From Icerya purchasi (taxonomy: Eukaryota; Arthropoda; Insecta; Hemiptera; Monophlebidae), in the NCBI GenBank assembly GCA_039619475.1, contig CM077116.1, positions 147,019,088 to 147,083,087 on the forward strand: a stretch of DNA of 64,000 nt. Direction: 5' to 3'. The translations under genes and the position numbers were made by a program. Shown here piece after piece: positions 1 through 12,696 of this stretch; position 1 is the first letter of the stretch; each line of letters starts with the position of its first letter. The notes under the pieces were generated by a model that saw only the letters and a program-made list of their open reading frames with translations, had not been told where the DNA came from and made no database searches.

Positions 1-1811
1 ATTCACAAAAAAAGGTGGTAAACCGATATTAAGACGCAAGGCCGTGTCCACGGGGTGGGTTTTAGGGGTTACCCCCCCCCCCCATGAGAATTGAAATTGC
101 TTAGGTACTTCATTAATGTTTTGTGCAAAATTTTTGTTACGAGTATAATCAATAACATGTAATTTTTATTAATGTTTATACAGTAATTCGTTTACTTAAA
201 TTATTAATATATAAATCAAAATGACGGAAATTATTAATAGCATGAATATTAGTGAAAAATGTATTTTTATTTATAAAATAAATATGCGAAGAAAATTTTC
301 AAAACCCCCCTCTTTCCAAAATTCTGGGCACGGGCCTGTTAAGACGGTACGATTACATAAGATTTCTTATAAAACGGCGATACGGCGACTAGAATTACGA
401 CGGTTTTCAATCGGCTGGCGAAGTGTTTAATAATAAATTGATAAAAGGCAGGATTTTGCATAAAAGTTTCTCGAATGAACTTTTCGAGCGGTTCCGCGCT
501 AACTCAGCTGCCTAATTCTAACGGGATTTATACAGTCATCGCTACCGACCGCACAGCTTTTGAACGAAGCGCACTCGTTTCGGAGTCATCTCTGCTATCG
601 GCCGCTACTAACCAGACACACAGGCAGTATTTGCTCCGGCACATTCTTCCGTCCGACTGGGCCCTGGAGTTTTAGACTATCAAGCACCTCCGATACTTAC
701 AGCCAGCGACAACGACAAATTAGATAAGGCTCGGATTTATATTCACTCAAAATATGCACTAAAAATTTCGTACTAAACAGAGTGAATATTAATAACATAA
801 AATAAAATCTTTTGTTTTTCGTCTGAAATTGTTATTAACACGCTGCATTTTCTGCTATTAAATAAATTCATATTAAAGAAAAAAAAAAATTACATATTTT
901 GTGCTTTCGCATCTTACTTTTCTTTTCCATTCCGGACAAAGTTTCGTAGTATCATCTTTTTTTTCGGTTTCTATATATTAGATGAAATGATTACGACATT
1001 AAGCATTACAATATTTATTAACACCAAACTAAACTTTATTACATTCGGAAATTGCTGGACAATGATGAAATGAGCATATTAGAAGCTCGAGTTATATATA
1101 CGTGTATAATGGGACAAAATTTATCCATGAGATTTTTCTGCTATAGTATGTGCTACTTATTGAACAGCTCTTCTATGCGAATGATTAGAATATTAGACTG
1201 AAGGGTAAATTATATCGCGTTCTTTAGCGATTACAACTTAAAACTTAGGCATAGAAATATTACCATATACACATAAAATTATATAAATAATTTCGTACGC
1301 CTGTAGTATTCATTCTTATCGAAACCTATTACATTGTAAAATTTCTTTTTCAATTTCAAATGCGATAAAATAAGTTTACAGAGGTGTATTGCGTACGTAC
1401 CAGATAAATATAAATGCACTGCAACGCTTGTTGCCCTGTTATTGTAAATGTATTTTTCTTCTTTCTTCAATGAACCCCTATTTATTTTTTCGAACATGCT
1501 GTAACAATATAACGTGCGCAGAGTTAACATATAGGTAAACATTCATCACCATCAACAGTCGTCATCCTAGATAGGGTATCGTGATTTTTTTTCTTTTGTT
1601 TATTGTATTAAATAATTTGTGGGTCTCACAGGATAAATATGCCCGTTGTGTGTGAGCGCTCGACACTCTTAATAACGTTTATTTAAAATACAAAATTACA
1701 ACTTTTCTTGCTTATTCTATACATCATAGTATTATTAGTCAACCTAAGATTATATAAATTATAACATAGTAGACACATGCAAATACACATACACACACCG
1801 TAAATACTCAA

Positions 1812-1850
<39 letters not shown>

Positions 1851-3120
1851 GGTAGCTAAATATCTTCAAATCAAAAAAGACATGATCTTATTTTAAAAAG
1901 AAATGACAGAGGAAGAAAACAAGAAATGACGGGAATAAATAAACAAAAAGAGAACAATAAAAGAACATTATAAAATAGAAAGATTCGGTTGACGTAGCTT
2001 GGGTTTTACCCTTTACATCGTTTTTTCAGCCATTTCCCAACTTCTTTTTTCCACACACCAATTTCTTTTTTTTTTTGTTTAGTATGTGATTAGGGATTGT
2101 ACTTATTAATTTAATTAAAACTGTATCATCAGTGTTATCTATTCGTAGATTTACGCCTCGAAGATAGCGGCAATATGTGTATTTTGTTAACCGAATTTCT
2201 TGCCTAGACGGTAATTTTATATTATTGACATTAAATTCTAGTAATCTATAATAGAGATAGTACATATCTTGGGGGACATGTTGTTTTCCTAAAGATGCTA
2301 AAAAAAAAATTGTTAGAAAAATAATACTAGACCGATAAGAATGTGTATTTCCATTTAATCGAACAGAAAATGAAAATAATGTATATACGGACTCAGTATT
2401 CGGCGATCACATTTATACGAAAATCGAACTGAGTAGAATGAGGACGTCTCGGCTAGATACGGATCTAGAAATCACCCGAATTCGAACGTGGGTTTATCAA
2501 GCCCTTCACTTCAACCTCTGTCACAGATAGAGTTCTGTATTGCTTTCTCTGGATTCCACTTGAATCTGAAAAAGTAATACGAAACCGTCAATCCTAGATC
2601 GACTAATGACAGGAACTAGACAACATCCTAAGCGAAACCGAGCTCAGCTATCTTGACAGAATGGCCGCTGAGTTTCCTAATCTCTCACAAAAGCGGCACA
2701 TATACTTTTGTGTATGCAATTAAACAATAACGGGCCGTTACTCGATCGAACAAAACACATGCGGTTGTCCTTTAAACACGACTGACGTAACCGCTATCCG
2801 GTCGGACTATCAGAAAAAAACCTGTCGAGAAAAGAGACGAACATCAGGGAACAAATTACGTCATCATCAAATATACGATCACCCTTTGCATATACACGCA
2901 TATGCACCAACACAAAATTCGCTAACTAACACCTAGACGATGGAAAACCAAAAGTTAGATTCGACAAGAATCACATTCGTTCGACATTTGCATGTATTAT
3001 GCAAATACTAAGAATTACGAAATAAAACATCAGAACGTAATTGAGTGTACACATGCTGGAATCGAACAATAAACTACAAACGCGTAGTAGAAAATCTTTG
3101 TGTAATTTTAAAGTCTACAG
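1..3120. other. Unassigned AT-rich flank
   Basis: No gene recognised. Short ORFs on both strands (221-430, 475-675, 1279-1542, 2026-2265) have no family resemblance. There is a C-run at about 68-83 and a TA microsatellite at 1815-1848. Much of it is probably decayed repeat DNA. Confidence 0.4.
1815..1848. repeat. (TA)n microsatellite
   Basis: Uninterrupted alternating TA of about 34 bases. Confidence 0.9.
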
Positions 3121-3185
3121 GTGTATAATATAAAAATCCTACGTTTCCTTTAAGTTTGGTTTAAGTTGATTAAGTTTGTAATATA

Positions 3186-5326
3186 CTACTCCGAAAGCTT
3201 GTTTAGCATTTCTGTCAGTCTGTTCTCTATTGGCCGAAAGCTTGTTCCTTGAAAAGTGACTGCGAGATCATCTACACAGATGTAAAGATTCATATCTGCG
3301 AAAAACAGTTGGTCATTTGTATCGTACGTTGAAAAGTATCGACGAGAGAACATCTCCTTGCGCGGGACCATTCCGCTGCTTTCTTCACCGACTAGATTTA
3401 CCATCTAGCTCAACATAGAAACTTCGATTCTCTAATAATTTCTTAATAATATTTGTAAATTTACGATCTCTAGTTATCCTGTATAACTTTTCTACCAGTA
3501 TCCTGTGGTTTACAGCATCGTAAGCCGATGAAAAGTCTATCATTAGTTTATTTTCAAAACCATCTTCAATGTTTTTCACGACATTAAGAATTTGTCGTGT
3601 GCAAGATTTCCCTGGTCGGAAACCTGCCTGTTGCGGTATCAAAGCTTTATCTATTTTGTCTATGATTCTGGCATAAAGGAGCCTTTCAAAGAGTTTGAAT
3701 AGATGACGTAGCAACGAGATTGGTCGGTAGCTGTTAACATCATCTTGAGATTTACCAGGTTTGCGGATTGCAATAACTTTTGCTTTCCTCCATATTTTAG
3801 GAATTCGGCCATCTATGATGATATTATTAAATAGCTGCAAGAGCCACCTCCGAGTTACGGAGCCGAAATGTTTAATCTGTTCTACCATAGTGTCATCAAC
3901 TCCTGATGCCTTAGCAGTTTTCAACTTGTTGGTGGTATCATTAAGTTCCTTTACTGTGAACATCTGATACAGCTAAGTTCATCTTAAACATTCTCTATTT
4001 TAATTTAGGTTTATTAAGCTTATTTCTTACCTCTGGTTTACCATTAAGTAGCAGTTGGTGAGTAATTTGGTTTGCTGTAACTTTGGCTGCGGTTTTACTT
4101 TCAATTGGGTCGCAGTTCAACTTTCTCATTAGCATCCATGCCTTTTTACTATTGTGCTTCATATGTACAGATTCGATTGTATCAATCGATCGTTTCTTAC
4201 GACATTCTGCAATACGTAAAGCAATTTTCTCACCTACCGCCACAGTTTCTTCTGTAAAGGGATCAGTATTAAACATTTCTTCATGGCGGTTATATAGCAG
4301 GGCTGTAACACCATCTAGTCCTGGGATGCAATTAGTTCGGCAGCCTTTAGAGATATGTTTTCTTGATACCCCTTTTACTAGTTCAACAAATGCATCGTAT
4401 GTCTTTGATGTTGAGTCAATTTTTTGTATTTCGTCGTCTAATTCTTTTGTGAAAACACTCCAGTTAGCTTTATGAAAGTTAAGCCGTCTTCTGAAAGGAA
4501 CTCTATTCGGTTGAATATGAGAAGTAAACTTCAAAATAACCGGACGATGTTGCAAATGGCGAATGGGTCTTCCGACTTCTTTAATCGCAATATGTTTTAG
4601 ATGGTCACTAAGCAGTATTAAATCGGGGTTATATACGCGTTTCCATCTAGCGCAGGCGAAGGATGGAGGTAATTTCGGGTCATGTACCAAGATCATATTT
4701 TCCAACTCTAACCACTGTTCAATAAGTTTGCCATCGTGATCCGTGTTGTCATAGTTTATCGAACGGCTATTAAAATCTCCAGCAATGATTTTATTTTTAA
4801 CGTGTTTGAAATTGGCTGCTGATAGTGGAATAAACTGAGTGTTAGGTGGTTTGTATACCGAAGTAATAGAGCAGTCTTGGAGCTGAATCGTTATAATTTC
4901 TGTCTCATCGTTCTGCATTTCCACTGGCATTACTCTAATATTCGTGAATACTACATTCCCGTGTTTTTCATGAAGAATTTCTGCAGCGACTTTCATTCCT
5001 TGAGTATTCGGTCACTTATGTTGTCTGCCGCGATGCGTTTCTTGAATACATATCACGTCGCAGTTGTTTGCTAAGCGAAATTCTGCTAAGATTGTTTCCT
5101 TAGTATCCGTCAGTCCTTCGATATTAATGTTGACCACTGTCATGGGAGGCCCTGAAAAGGGCCGTTTCTGGGTATTTGTAATACAATGCACAGCTGCTAC
5201 TATCACCCGTGTTATACGGATTAGCCAAATAAAGTCGTTACCGGAGACACCACGTGGAGGTTTCTTACTTGCTCCCAGTATGCCACTGCTACGGACCCTA
5301 TCGAATTTTTTAGCGTAATTTAACAA
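3186..5326 (-). mobile_element. Degenerate Jockey-like non-LTR retrotransposon (endonuclease + reverse transcriptase)
   Basis: On the minus strand, four frame-broken pieces lie in the order expected of a LINE pol. 5326-5012 carries the start of an APE-type endonuclease (VICIQETH). 4996-3995 carries the rest (AGDFNSRS, LILLSDHL). 3963-3385 is reverse transcriptase (YRPISLL, LIPQQAGFRPGKSCT, MIDFSSAYDAVNH). 3404-3186 carries a changed active site, ICVDDLAV, where the family has YADD. Frameshifts separate the pieces, so no intact protein can be made. Clade placement (Jockey superfamily) is from motif style only. Confidence 0.8.
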
Positions 5327-5640
5327 AACATATATTTTTATCGATAGATTCCAGAATACTCATTCTTTTGTAGATAATGAAAATGTTAAAGTCTTTGTAT
5401 ATTATACTTTTAAAAATTTAGATATTAAAACTACCATCATAAAAAACGAAAGAACGAGATAAATAAAGTGTTATACAAGGCGCATAGTTCAGCTGTAAGT
5501 GAAGATTTCGGGTGCTTCGTTACATACTCGAAGGTTCGTGATCAGTTCTATTGAAAGAATACAAAAAGCAACATACATATATATATAAAAAATTGATATT
5601 ACTGTCAAATTAATAAAACCAACTTCGGGTTCACTAAGAA
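5327..5640. other. Unassigned spacer with a weak tRNA-like segment
   Basis: Between the LINE and the LTR-like remnant. 5480-5545 contains an A-box-like TAGTTCAGCTG and a B-box-like GGTTCGTGATC, which may be a SINE head. Nothing else recognised. Confidence 0.3.
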
Positions 5641-7230
5641 TTTTAGGGAAATAATTATCACGAGCTTTCCTTCTTTCAACGATTAGCCGTAGATATCGCA
5701 GGCCTCCTTCTTATAATGGAAAAGGGAAACAAAGGCACAGGGTTCGATAAATTAACTTGTAATTTTAAAGAACCATGTAAAACTGTTAAAATAATAAGTC
5801 GAAATGTGGTATTATTATTAATCAGTAAAAATCCTTTAAAATTTAACACTAATTTTATAAAACCGTATTTTTCACCCGATAATGATTGCTCGGCGGTCTA
5901 ATGTTCATCTTCATCCTGTATCACGACATAATTTCTTCTAGTTCAGGCTGGCAGAAATTTCACTCTATCACAACCTTATAATTCTTCATCCGACAACCAA
6001 TAATGTCACGAAAGTTTTCGGACATTCCAGTCTATTTTTCAAACATTTTGGTTTTACTATAATATCTAGTAATTCATTGACCCCCTTTGCATCCATCAAT
6101 ATTTCTTTTACAAAGCAAAAGTTACTTTCGTTAAACCGCTTCTCTGTCCAAGCCAGTGGGCTTTGTCACGTGTTAAAGATAATTTTTATTCTTTAAATTG
6201 TCGCAAACCTTAAAATTAGTTAACAGTAAAATTATTAAACTAAAAGATTAACTCTAAACGATTCAAGTTAATTTACCGAAAGGTAAAATATTCCCTATCT
6301 GAAACTTGTGTAGTTAATATAATGTCTTACATAATCATTTGTTAATTTATAAGACTTCCCTACCCAGTTCTGTCGAGTAATTATTCTTATTTCCTGTTCT
6401 ATTCGATACGACTGAAGTAAAAATATCTATTAATCGATCAGCCATCCATGGATCGCCTACAAGGACCTCAGCATTGCATCACCATAACTTTGGGGATACT
6501 ATGCATATGTGTAGAAGCCAGGATATCCGTAAAATCAGTAAGGAAATACTTTGTAAGATTGTGCTGCATTTGCCGAGATCCACTGGTGCTCCTGATGATT
6601 GTGAAATCATAACTAATCCCCTTAGAATTAAAAAGGTTAAAAATCTCACTGATAACCAATGGTTATTTGTCGTTTCCGATTCATCGGTATTTACCATCTA
6701 TTGAAGTTGAAAAATTTTATCTTAATGGCACTGGGTTAGCATCATTAGCTGATGATTATCACGCCTCCGAGCTACTGATTTTGTTGGATGGGTACTTCAA
6801 CGCAAAATATCAACTTCAGTCATGTGGTACCGACAGTAGATTTGAAGATTTTGGAATACTGCCAGGAAGATAAGGTCTCCTGGATAATCAACATGATCAA
6901 ACACAACGAAGTAAGTTTCGATAATTTCGATTTAGTTCACGAAGAATTTGCTTCCGTCTACAGTACACTGAATATTAAGGATTTGGAAGGACCCCTAATC
7001 AACACCTTAAACTTTAAACAAGCACTTATTATTGTTATGATCAATTTCGCTATCGTGATGCAAACGCTCCTAACATGGAATATCTACAGGAGTAGATGAC
7101 AGTCGTCTTCGACAAATAATCTACCTATACTTTCTTCAGAACCTGACGTCGAGTAATGTTCACGACTACGAGTAAACAAGTTTCATCAGATCATCTCACG
7201 AGCGTATCCGTCAGCGGTAAATGATTATAC
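5640..7230 (+). mobile_element. Decayed LTR retroelement (integrase-tail-like and envelope-like remnants)
   Basis: 5716-5901 reads as a tail ending NFIKPYFSP, reminiscent of the integrase C-terminus of gypsy-type pol. Downstream, overlapping frames at 6474-6704, 6667-6873 and 6788-7099 contain ITNPLRIKKVKNLTDNQWLF, FYLNGTGLASLADDYHASE and NIKDLEGPLINTL, followed by a hydrophobic stretch that could be a membrane anchor. The order (pol tail, then envelope-like gene) fits an errantivirus-like element. It is broken by stops and frameshifts. I did not find the long terminal repeats. Assignment is by resemblance only. Confidence 0.4.
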
Positions 7231-8470
7231 ACCCCTCATCACGCGCCGTTCGCATACATATCAGAGGACAAATAAAAAACTAAAATAAAATATTATTATT
7301 AAGTTTTCACTTTTTATACCGTAGCAATTGTTGTTCATATTTACGTTTGTACCTGTATTTGTTTTTTTTATTATTACCTATCGCTTTTAATTTTCTTTTC
7401 CTTTGTTTTTCTTTTTTTTTTTTTTTTTACAGACAGTGTCGTGTAACGGTTATCGTTCGCTTCCGAATTTTATAAATGACGTTATTTATTGTTACTCCAT
7501 TCGATGGCTAATCGGTACATACACGCGGATATAAATATTTTCACATCAATGACCGCTAACACAATATGTTTACAAACTATGTTTTATGAAAATTACCGAA
7601 TACAATCACGTCTCTGCTGAAAGAACCTAATATATAAGGACGTAATAATTTCTAAGAAAGATAAGAGTTATATCCAAGAGTGGTATTCGAATGATCAATA
7701 TGTTTGAATAGCGTTTAATATTTTTACATGCTTTAATCGTGCAATAGTAAACCTATAATTACACTATCGACCATTTCTAAGGAATTACGACTCGTTTACT
7801 CGATTTAGTTACTGTATTACGAGTATGTGAGGAACGTAACAACAGTTCTTGTACATTTAATTTTATTGTGCAAAGGAAAATGTATATTTAAAACTTTTGG
7901 GAAATTTAATATTTTAATTTTTATAATTATTAGAGACATAATTTTTATTATTAATATAAAAATCTACGCACCACCTTAAATATATAGAATTTTTAAAAAT
8001 CGTTCAACCATAAATTTTTTTAATCACGATCTACCACTGAATAATAATATAAAATGAAGCAAATAAAACATAAATAATAAAGTAAGTTAGAGTAAATAAA
8101 ATAATTTGAAGAACATAAAATACAAATAAATAAACTTTAAAAATTTTCAATAAAAAGTACCTAAATGTGTGTCATTTAGCTAACGATCCGAGTGAGGAAT
8201 TATTTTTCCTCGTTAGCATTTTTCGACTATTTTAACTATTTTTTGTTGCAATGGAAAGTGGACCTTACAATTTTGGTGGCAGTACAATAAAATTCCTTAA
8301 TGGCGGTAACGTAATTTTGAACAAACAGGATGTATGAGGTATATAGATTCAATATACAGATAATATGGAAATAAAAATCTTGTACATGCTAAAATCAATT
8401 TTGAAATGTGGGCCCAGCAACAATTTTTCATATAATGTGAATTATTTAATATTGTGAGTATTTTTTTTTT
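7231..8470. other. Unassigned AT-rich DNA
   Basis: No ORF or RNA gene recognised. Includes a T-run at about 7410-7430 and an imperfect palindrome around 8180-8219 (GCTAACGA ... TCGTTAGC). Confidence 0.35.
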
Positions 8471-9212
8471 TTTTGTTGTGTAGGTAAACATATCTGACAA
8501 GTACGTATACATAAAAATGGATCAGAGAATTTGTATTAAATTTTACTATAAGAATGAAATAAAATTCAGTGATGTTTTAGAAATGTTGAATATTGCTTTT
8601 GGTGAGTCTGCTAAAAGTAAAATAAAGATTTATGAGCGATGTAAGTATTTTCAAGATGGCTTTGAAGATATTGACGATGATGAGTTTTCTAGACGCTTCA
8701 ACATACCGACAACCAATAAACACGTGGAAAAGGTGAAAGAATTGATTATAAATGATCATTGAATCACTACTATAGAAGCATTTGATAATGTTGGCATATC
8801 AGTTAGTTCATGCCATAAAACTGTTTTAGAGTATTTTGGATATGAAACATGTGGTAGTAAAATTTGTTCTAAAATTGATGAATTTCAAATAAAAACAGTA
8901 GCAAGTGAAATTTTTCCAAGGGTCGCTAAATGAATTTACAAATGATACAGAACTACTGAAATGTGTCATAACGGATAATGAAACATGGGTTTACAGATAT
9001 GACGTTGAAATTAAGCTTACTTGTTCGTTAGAGTCATTCTGGATCGCCAAGATTAAAAAAAGTTTGACGAATTCAGTTAAATGTAAAGTTATATTTATTG
9101 TATTTTTTAATTTTAATGACACAGTGTACCATGAGTTTTGTCACAAGATCGAATGATCCATAAGGAGTCCTACTTATAAATTCAACATTGTTTGAGTGAA
9201 ACTGTTATATAT
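8470..9212 (+). pseudogene. Mariner (irritans-type) transposase remnant, 5' part
   Basis: Starts at the ATG at 8517: MDQRICIKFYYKNEIKFSDV, the usual mariner N-terminus, and proceeds through the helix-turn-helix region (TTIEAFDNVGISVSS) to ITDNETWVYRYDVE. The family has ITGDETW here, so the first catalytic Asp is replaced by Asn. Several stops and frameshifts follow. Similarity ends near 9212 and resumes at 12697, so a later insertion split the gene. Outer inverted repeats were not identified. Confidence 0.8.
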
Positions 9213-12200
9213 ATTTAGCTCTCCCGAACTTGTCTATCGATAATGTCCATCTCTATGTGCCGGTCGTTAAGTTTAGGTATATGCAGTGTGTTCTGAAATT
9301 AATTCAGGAAATTTGTTTTACCCTATAAAGCTCGCCAAAATGAACAGAGAATTCGTGGGGGAAAAATCATTTGAGCGAATAATCAATTAGTTATAATTAA
9401 TTAAATTAATTCATTGGTTAGTAAAAATTGTTAAAAACCTTAGCTACCATAATGGAATTTTATTCTATGTTATCTTTATTTCGTAAAACACTGATTTTTT
9501 TTTTATTTGATACTTAATTTTGTAATTTAGATTGGACCTTTTTTTTGCCACCGAGACTGACCGGTGTAGCATATCTCGAATTTCTTCAAAACGATTTATC
9601 TGGTTTGTTAGATGATATTACTCTGTAAAGTAGACTAGATACGCCGTTTCAACACGACGGAGCATCGGCACACTACAAAAGGGTTGGAAGAAGGCATTTG
9701 GATGAAGTCTTCCCGGACGGGTGGATCGGGCGCCTCGGACCGATTGAGTGGACAACAAGGTTTTCCGATATAACTCCTCTGGATCCTTTTTTGTAGAATT
9801 GTTTTAAGGGGGGGGGGGCATGGGATAACGGGTCTAAAAAAAGCTCTTTTTTGAGAGTAATTTTTAAAGAGACTATTAAAGTTATTTCATTAAAGTTTTT
9901 TGCACATAGTTATATGACACTTCAAGAACATTCGGTAATTTTTTCGTCAAAAAATATTCATAAACAAGCCAGTGAGAGCGAATTGACGGAGGCCATTTCA
10001 AAAAAATACTTTTTGCGGTGTCCACGATAACTCGTTACAAAATCATCCGAAACACGAATAGTTTGAAAAAATGGTTAATTTAGAAATAAATCTAGGTCGT
10101 AACGCTGTCCTTTTATTTTTTAAATTTTTTTTCAATTTTTGGCGGTCGTATGAAGTCAAAACCACGGCATTTACCCTAAAAATGGCGCCATCTTGTGGCT
10201 GTAAAATCGGTCTCAAGCGAAAAAAAAGAAAAGAAGAACGTTGCGACCTAGTAAAATATGTATTATAAAACTGTGTTCAACATGAACCGGATCGGTACAG
10301 AAGTTTTTGAGATATCGTGTCCACCGACTTCAAAGAAGTAATTTCGAGAAAAACGCGTTTAAAGTTTTAAACTATGAAAATTGGAAGAAAATTTTTTTTT
10401 TTTCTCACTTAAACTGAATCGTCGATGCCAGCATCATAAAGCAAGGTACCTGCTACACTTGCAATATCCAAGGCTTCCTTTTGCTCCATTCTTTCCATTA
10501 TTCTAGCCTCTTTTGTTTGAAGCGCAGCTTTTTGTTGGGCTCTTTGAATTCGCGTTTCATCGGCTGTTTGAACGTACTGATGAGCACTTGGGCCGACGTT
10601 GATTTTCATCTCTTGTAGGAAGGTTAGTAATGCAAAATTGCCTTCATCGGAATACATTTGTTGCAATTTCTACTAAAATAGGGCTACTGGATAAAATTTT
10701 TGGAGTGATCTTCCAAATAAGTTGATTTAGGCTTCCGTTATTGTTTTGAGTAAATCCACCAACACATCGCTCTAAAAGCTCGTCCTTGCTTAAATCTTCA
10801 TAAATTAGCTCAATTGCTTTTGCTACATCATCCGGAAAAGGTTCATAATCGTGCTGGAAATTTTCTATTCCGGTGGTGATCAAAGATTTTTGATAAGCGC
10901 ACCACAAGTCAGCGCCGGCCAGACATTTATGATGCTGTGGATTGTTGTTCGTTGATTTATAATGGAAAAAGGTCGCTGAAATCGCATCTTTCATTTTTTG
11001 CACCAAATCACAATTTCTTTTGATTGCTAATCCATAATACATCGTTAATTTATCAATTGTTTTACCAGTAAGTTTTACTTTTCCAGAGAGACTTCTGCTT
11101 CTTCTAACATAGTTTGTCCAGCCTTTTTTTCCGGTTTTTATTTCTGTCTCTCCTGTTGTGTTTTTTACAAGATCACGTAGCCGTTTACCGATCCTTTTTT
11201 GAACGTGGCCGACGCATTTTTATTTATTTATTACAAAGTCTTCGCCATATGGATGGCATTGAATTACACCGGTGTACGTTTTACTATCACCATCTCCGAT
11301 ATAATTTTTATACTTGACGTCGTACTTTTCCCCCGATCGTTGAAACATTTCTTTTATTACTGATACTTCCATGTTTCCTGCATGTCCAATGTGATTTACT
11401 TCACATTCACCATGTTCCACGTGCTTGGTATGCCGTTCTTCAAATTCTATTATATTTAATTTTTTCTCCCAAGTTTTATACCTTTAACAGTGCCCTCTTT
11501 TAAAGTAAATATCTATAACTTTTCCAGTGTAATATCCTATTAATGAAGAAACACCATATGACGAAAAGAAACCTCGTTTTTTCCAGGTACCATCACCGGC
11601 TAGGCCCTTTGAAAGAGAAGGAAGCAGCTGCTCCGGTTAACTGCCTGCCGCTTTCGGCCGACTCAAAAGGGGTGCAGCGCACAGTTAATGAGTTTTACTC
11701 TAAATGACCTGGGGTTTCGGGAAAATATTTCTAAGAATTTGTACTTTTATATGAAAATTTTTTAGAAAAACGGATTTTTCAAAGTGGTTATCCCATAACC
11801 CCCCCTAAAGGAAAAGGTGCATCGTACACCAACCAACACACGATACGATGCATACAGCGGATCATCGCAGTGTTTGACGACATCCGACAAACATCAGAAC
11901 TCAACGTTACGCGAAGAGTTGAGTTGGTGCTACAGCAAAATGGTCAACTTATTGAACGTATGCTCTAGGCCATTTACAAATCATGGTTAACTATACATTT
12001 ACGACTACATTTAATACGTATTTTACTTCTTTTCAACATTTATTTTCTTTTTATTTTACAAAATATTGATTTATAAAAAAAAAAATCATTTAAATTAAAG
12101 AACTGAATAAATTATAATTAATTAATTGTTCATTCAAATATTAATATATATAGATCGTTGTTAAGCTGTTCAAATAATATATGTTTGGTGCTTTTTGTTA

Positions 12201-12230
12201 TATCAAAAACTACTGCGTTAATTAGAATAT
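9213..12230 (+). mobile_element. Tc1/mariner-superfamily DDE transposon remnant, itself interrupted
   Basis: Left part (about 9540-9800): LPPRLTGVAYLEFLQNDL, FQHDGASAHYKRVGRRHLDE, FPDGWIGRLGPIEWTTR and SDITPLD, typical of a common insect DDE transposase with GPIEWPPRSPDLTPLD-like sequence. Right part (about 11810-11970): KVHRTPTNTRYDA, then RRVELVLQQNGQLIERML, the usual C-terminus. The two halves join logically across the Mutator-like insertion. Exact ends of this element are unclear; the bounds given are outer limits. Confidence 0.65.
9804..11810 (-). mobile_element. Mutator-like (MULE) DNA transposon with terminal inverted repeats
   Basis: Ends are inverted copies: G-run then ATGGGATAAC at 9810-9829 and GGTTATCCCATAACCCCCC at 11786-11806. 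Minus-strand transposase pieces: 11420-11220 (VNHIGHAGNMEVSVIKEMFQ, IGDGDSKTYTGV with the catalytic-type Asp), 11042-10644 (GLAIKRNCDLVQKMKDAISA, KCLAGADLWCAYQKS, TQNNNGSLNQLIWK) and 10666-10409 (C-terminal Lys/Glu/Ala-rich tail). This is the insect Mutator-like transposase family. It is frame-broken and missing parts, so inactive. Target duplication not clear (TTTTAAGGG versus CCTAAAGGA at best). Confidence 0.75.
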
Positions 12231-12265
12231 TATAAACTACATAGATATCCTTATAAAGAAAATAT

Positions 12266-12637
12266 CTTCTTCTTTATAGCGCCATACTCAGCTTCTGAGT
12301 GTCGGCGACTACCTATTTGTACATCTCAGTTGTACAGATACAGGTAGCGTACTAGGCAATTGTTATATGAAACGGCGAGTGCACACGCGCAAGACTTCAT
12401 TTGGAATTGATTGTAGTCGCTTGTTATCGCGCTACAAGTGCAATCCCGTGTATGTTTGCTGTGTACTAACTAGCGCACATATGATGGTATATGTGATGGT
12501 TTTCCATTGCCTTCCACTAGATTATTAGTAAGCATTTAATTTAATTCTTTATAATAAGTTCTGTCGTCGCCCAGGATCGAATCCGTGACTTCCGTAACGA
12601 AAGTCAAGCGCTTTAGCAACTAGGCTATCGCGACGAC
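12266..12637 (-). repeat. tRNA-derived SINE, copy 1, with 12-bp target site duplication
   Basis: On the minus strand it starts GTCGTCGCGATAGCCTAGTT, with an A box near 12608-12626 and a B box GGATTCGATCC at 12584-12574. It ends with an AAG-rich tail at about 12266-12275. The flanks carry the identical 12-mer TAAAGAAAATAT at 12254-12265 and 12638-12649, showing insertion by target-primed reverse transcription. A second copy lies at about 51599-51946. The head is too degenerate and extended to be a tRNA gene. Confidence 0.85.
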
Positions 12638-12696
12638 TAAAGAAAATATAATAGAAAAAAAAAACACCTTAGATTTGTTCTAAAACAATCTATATA

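Noticed and set aside
4083..4475. 130-codon plus-strand ORF
   Set aside because: Antisense shadow of the minus-strand LINE endonuclease/linker region.
12560..12637. tRNA gene on the minus strand
   Set aside because: A and B boxes are present, but the segment is continuous with a 372-bp body repeated at 51.6 kb and flanked by a target duplication, so it is a SINE head.
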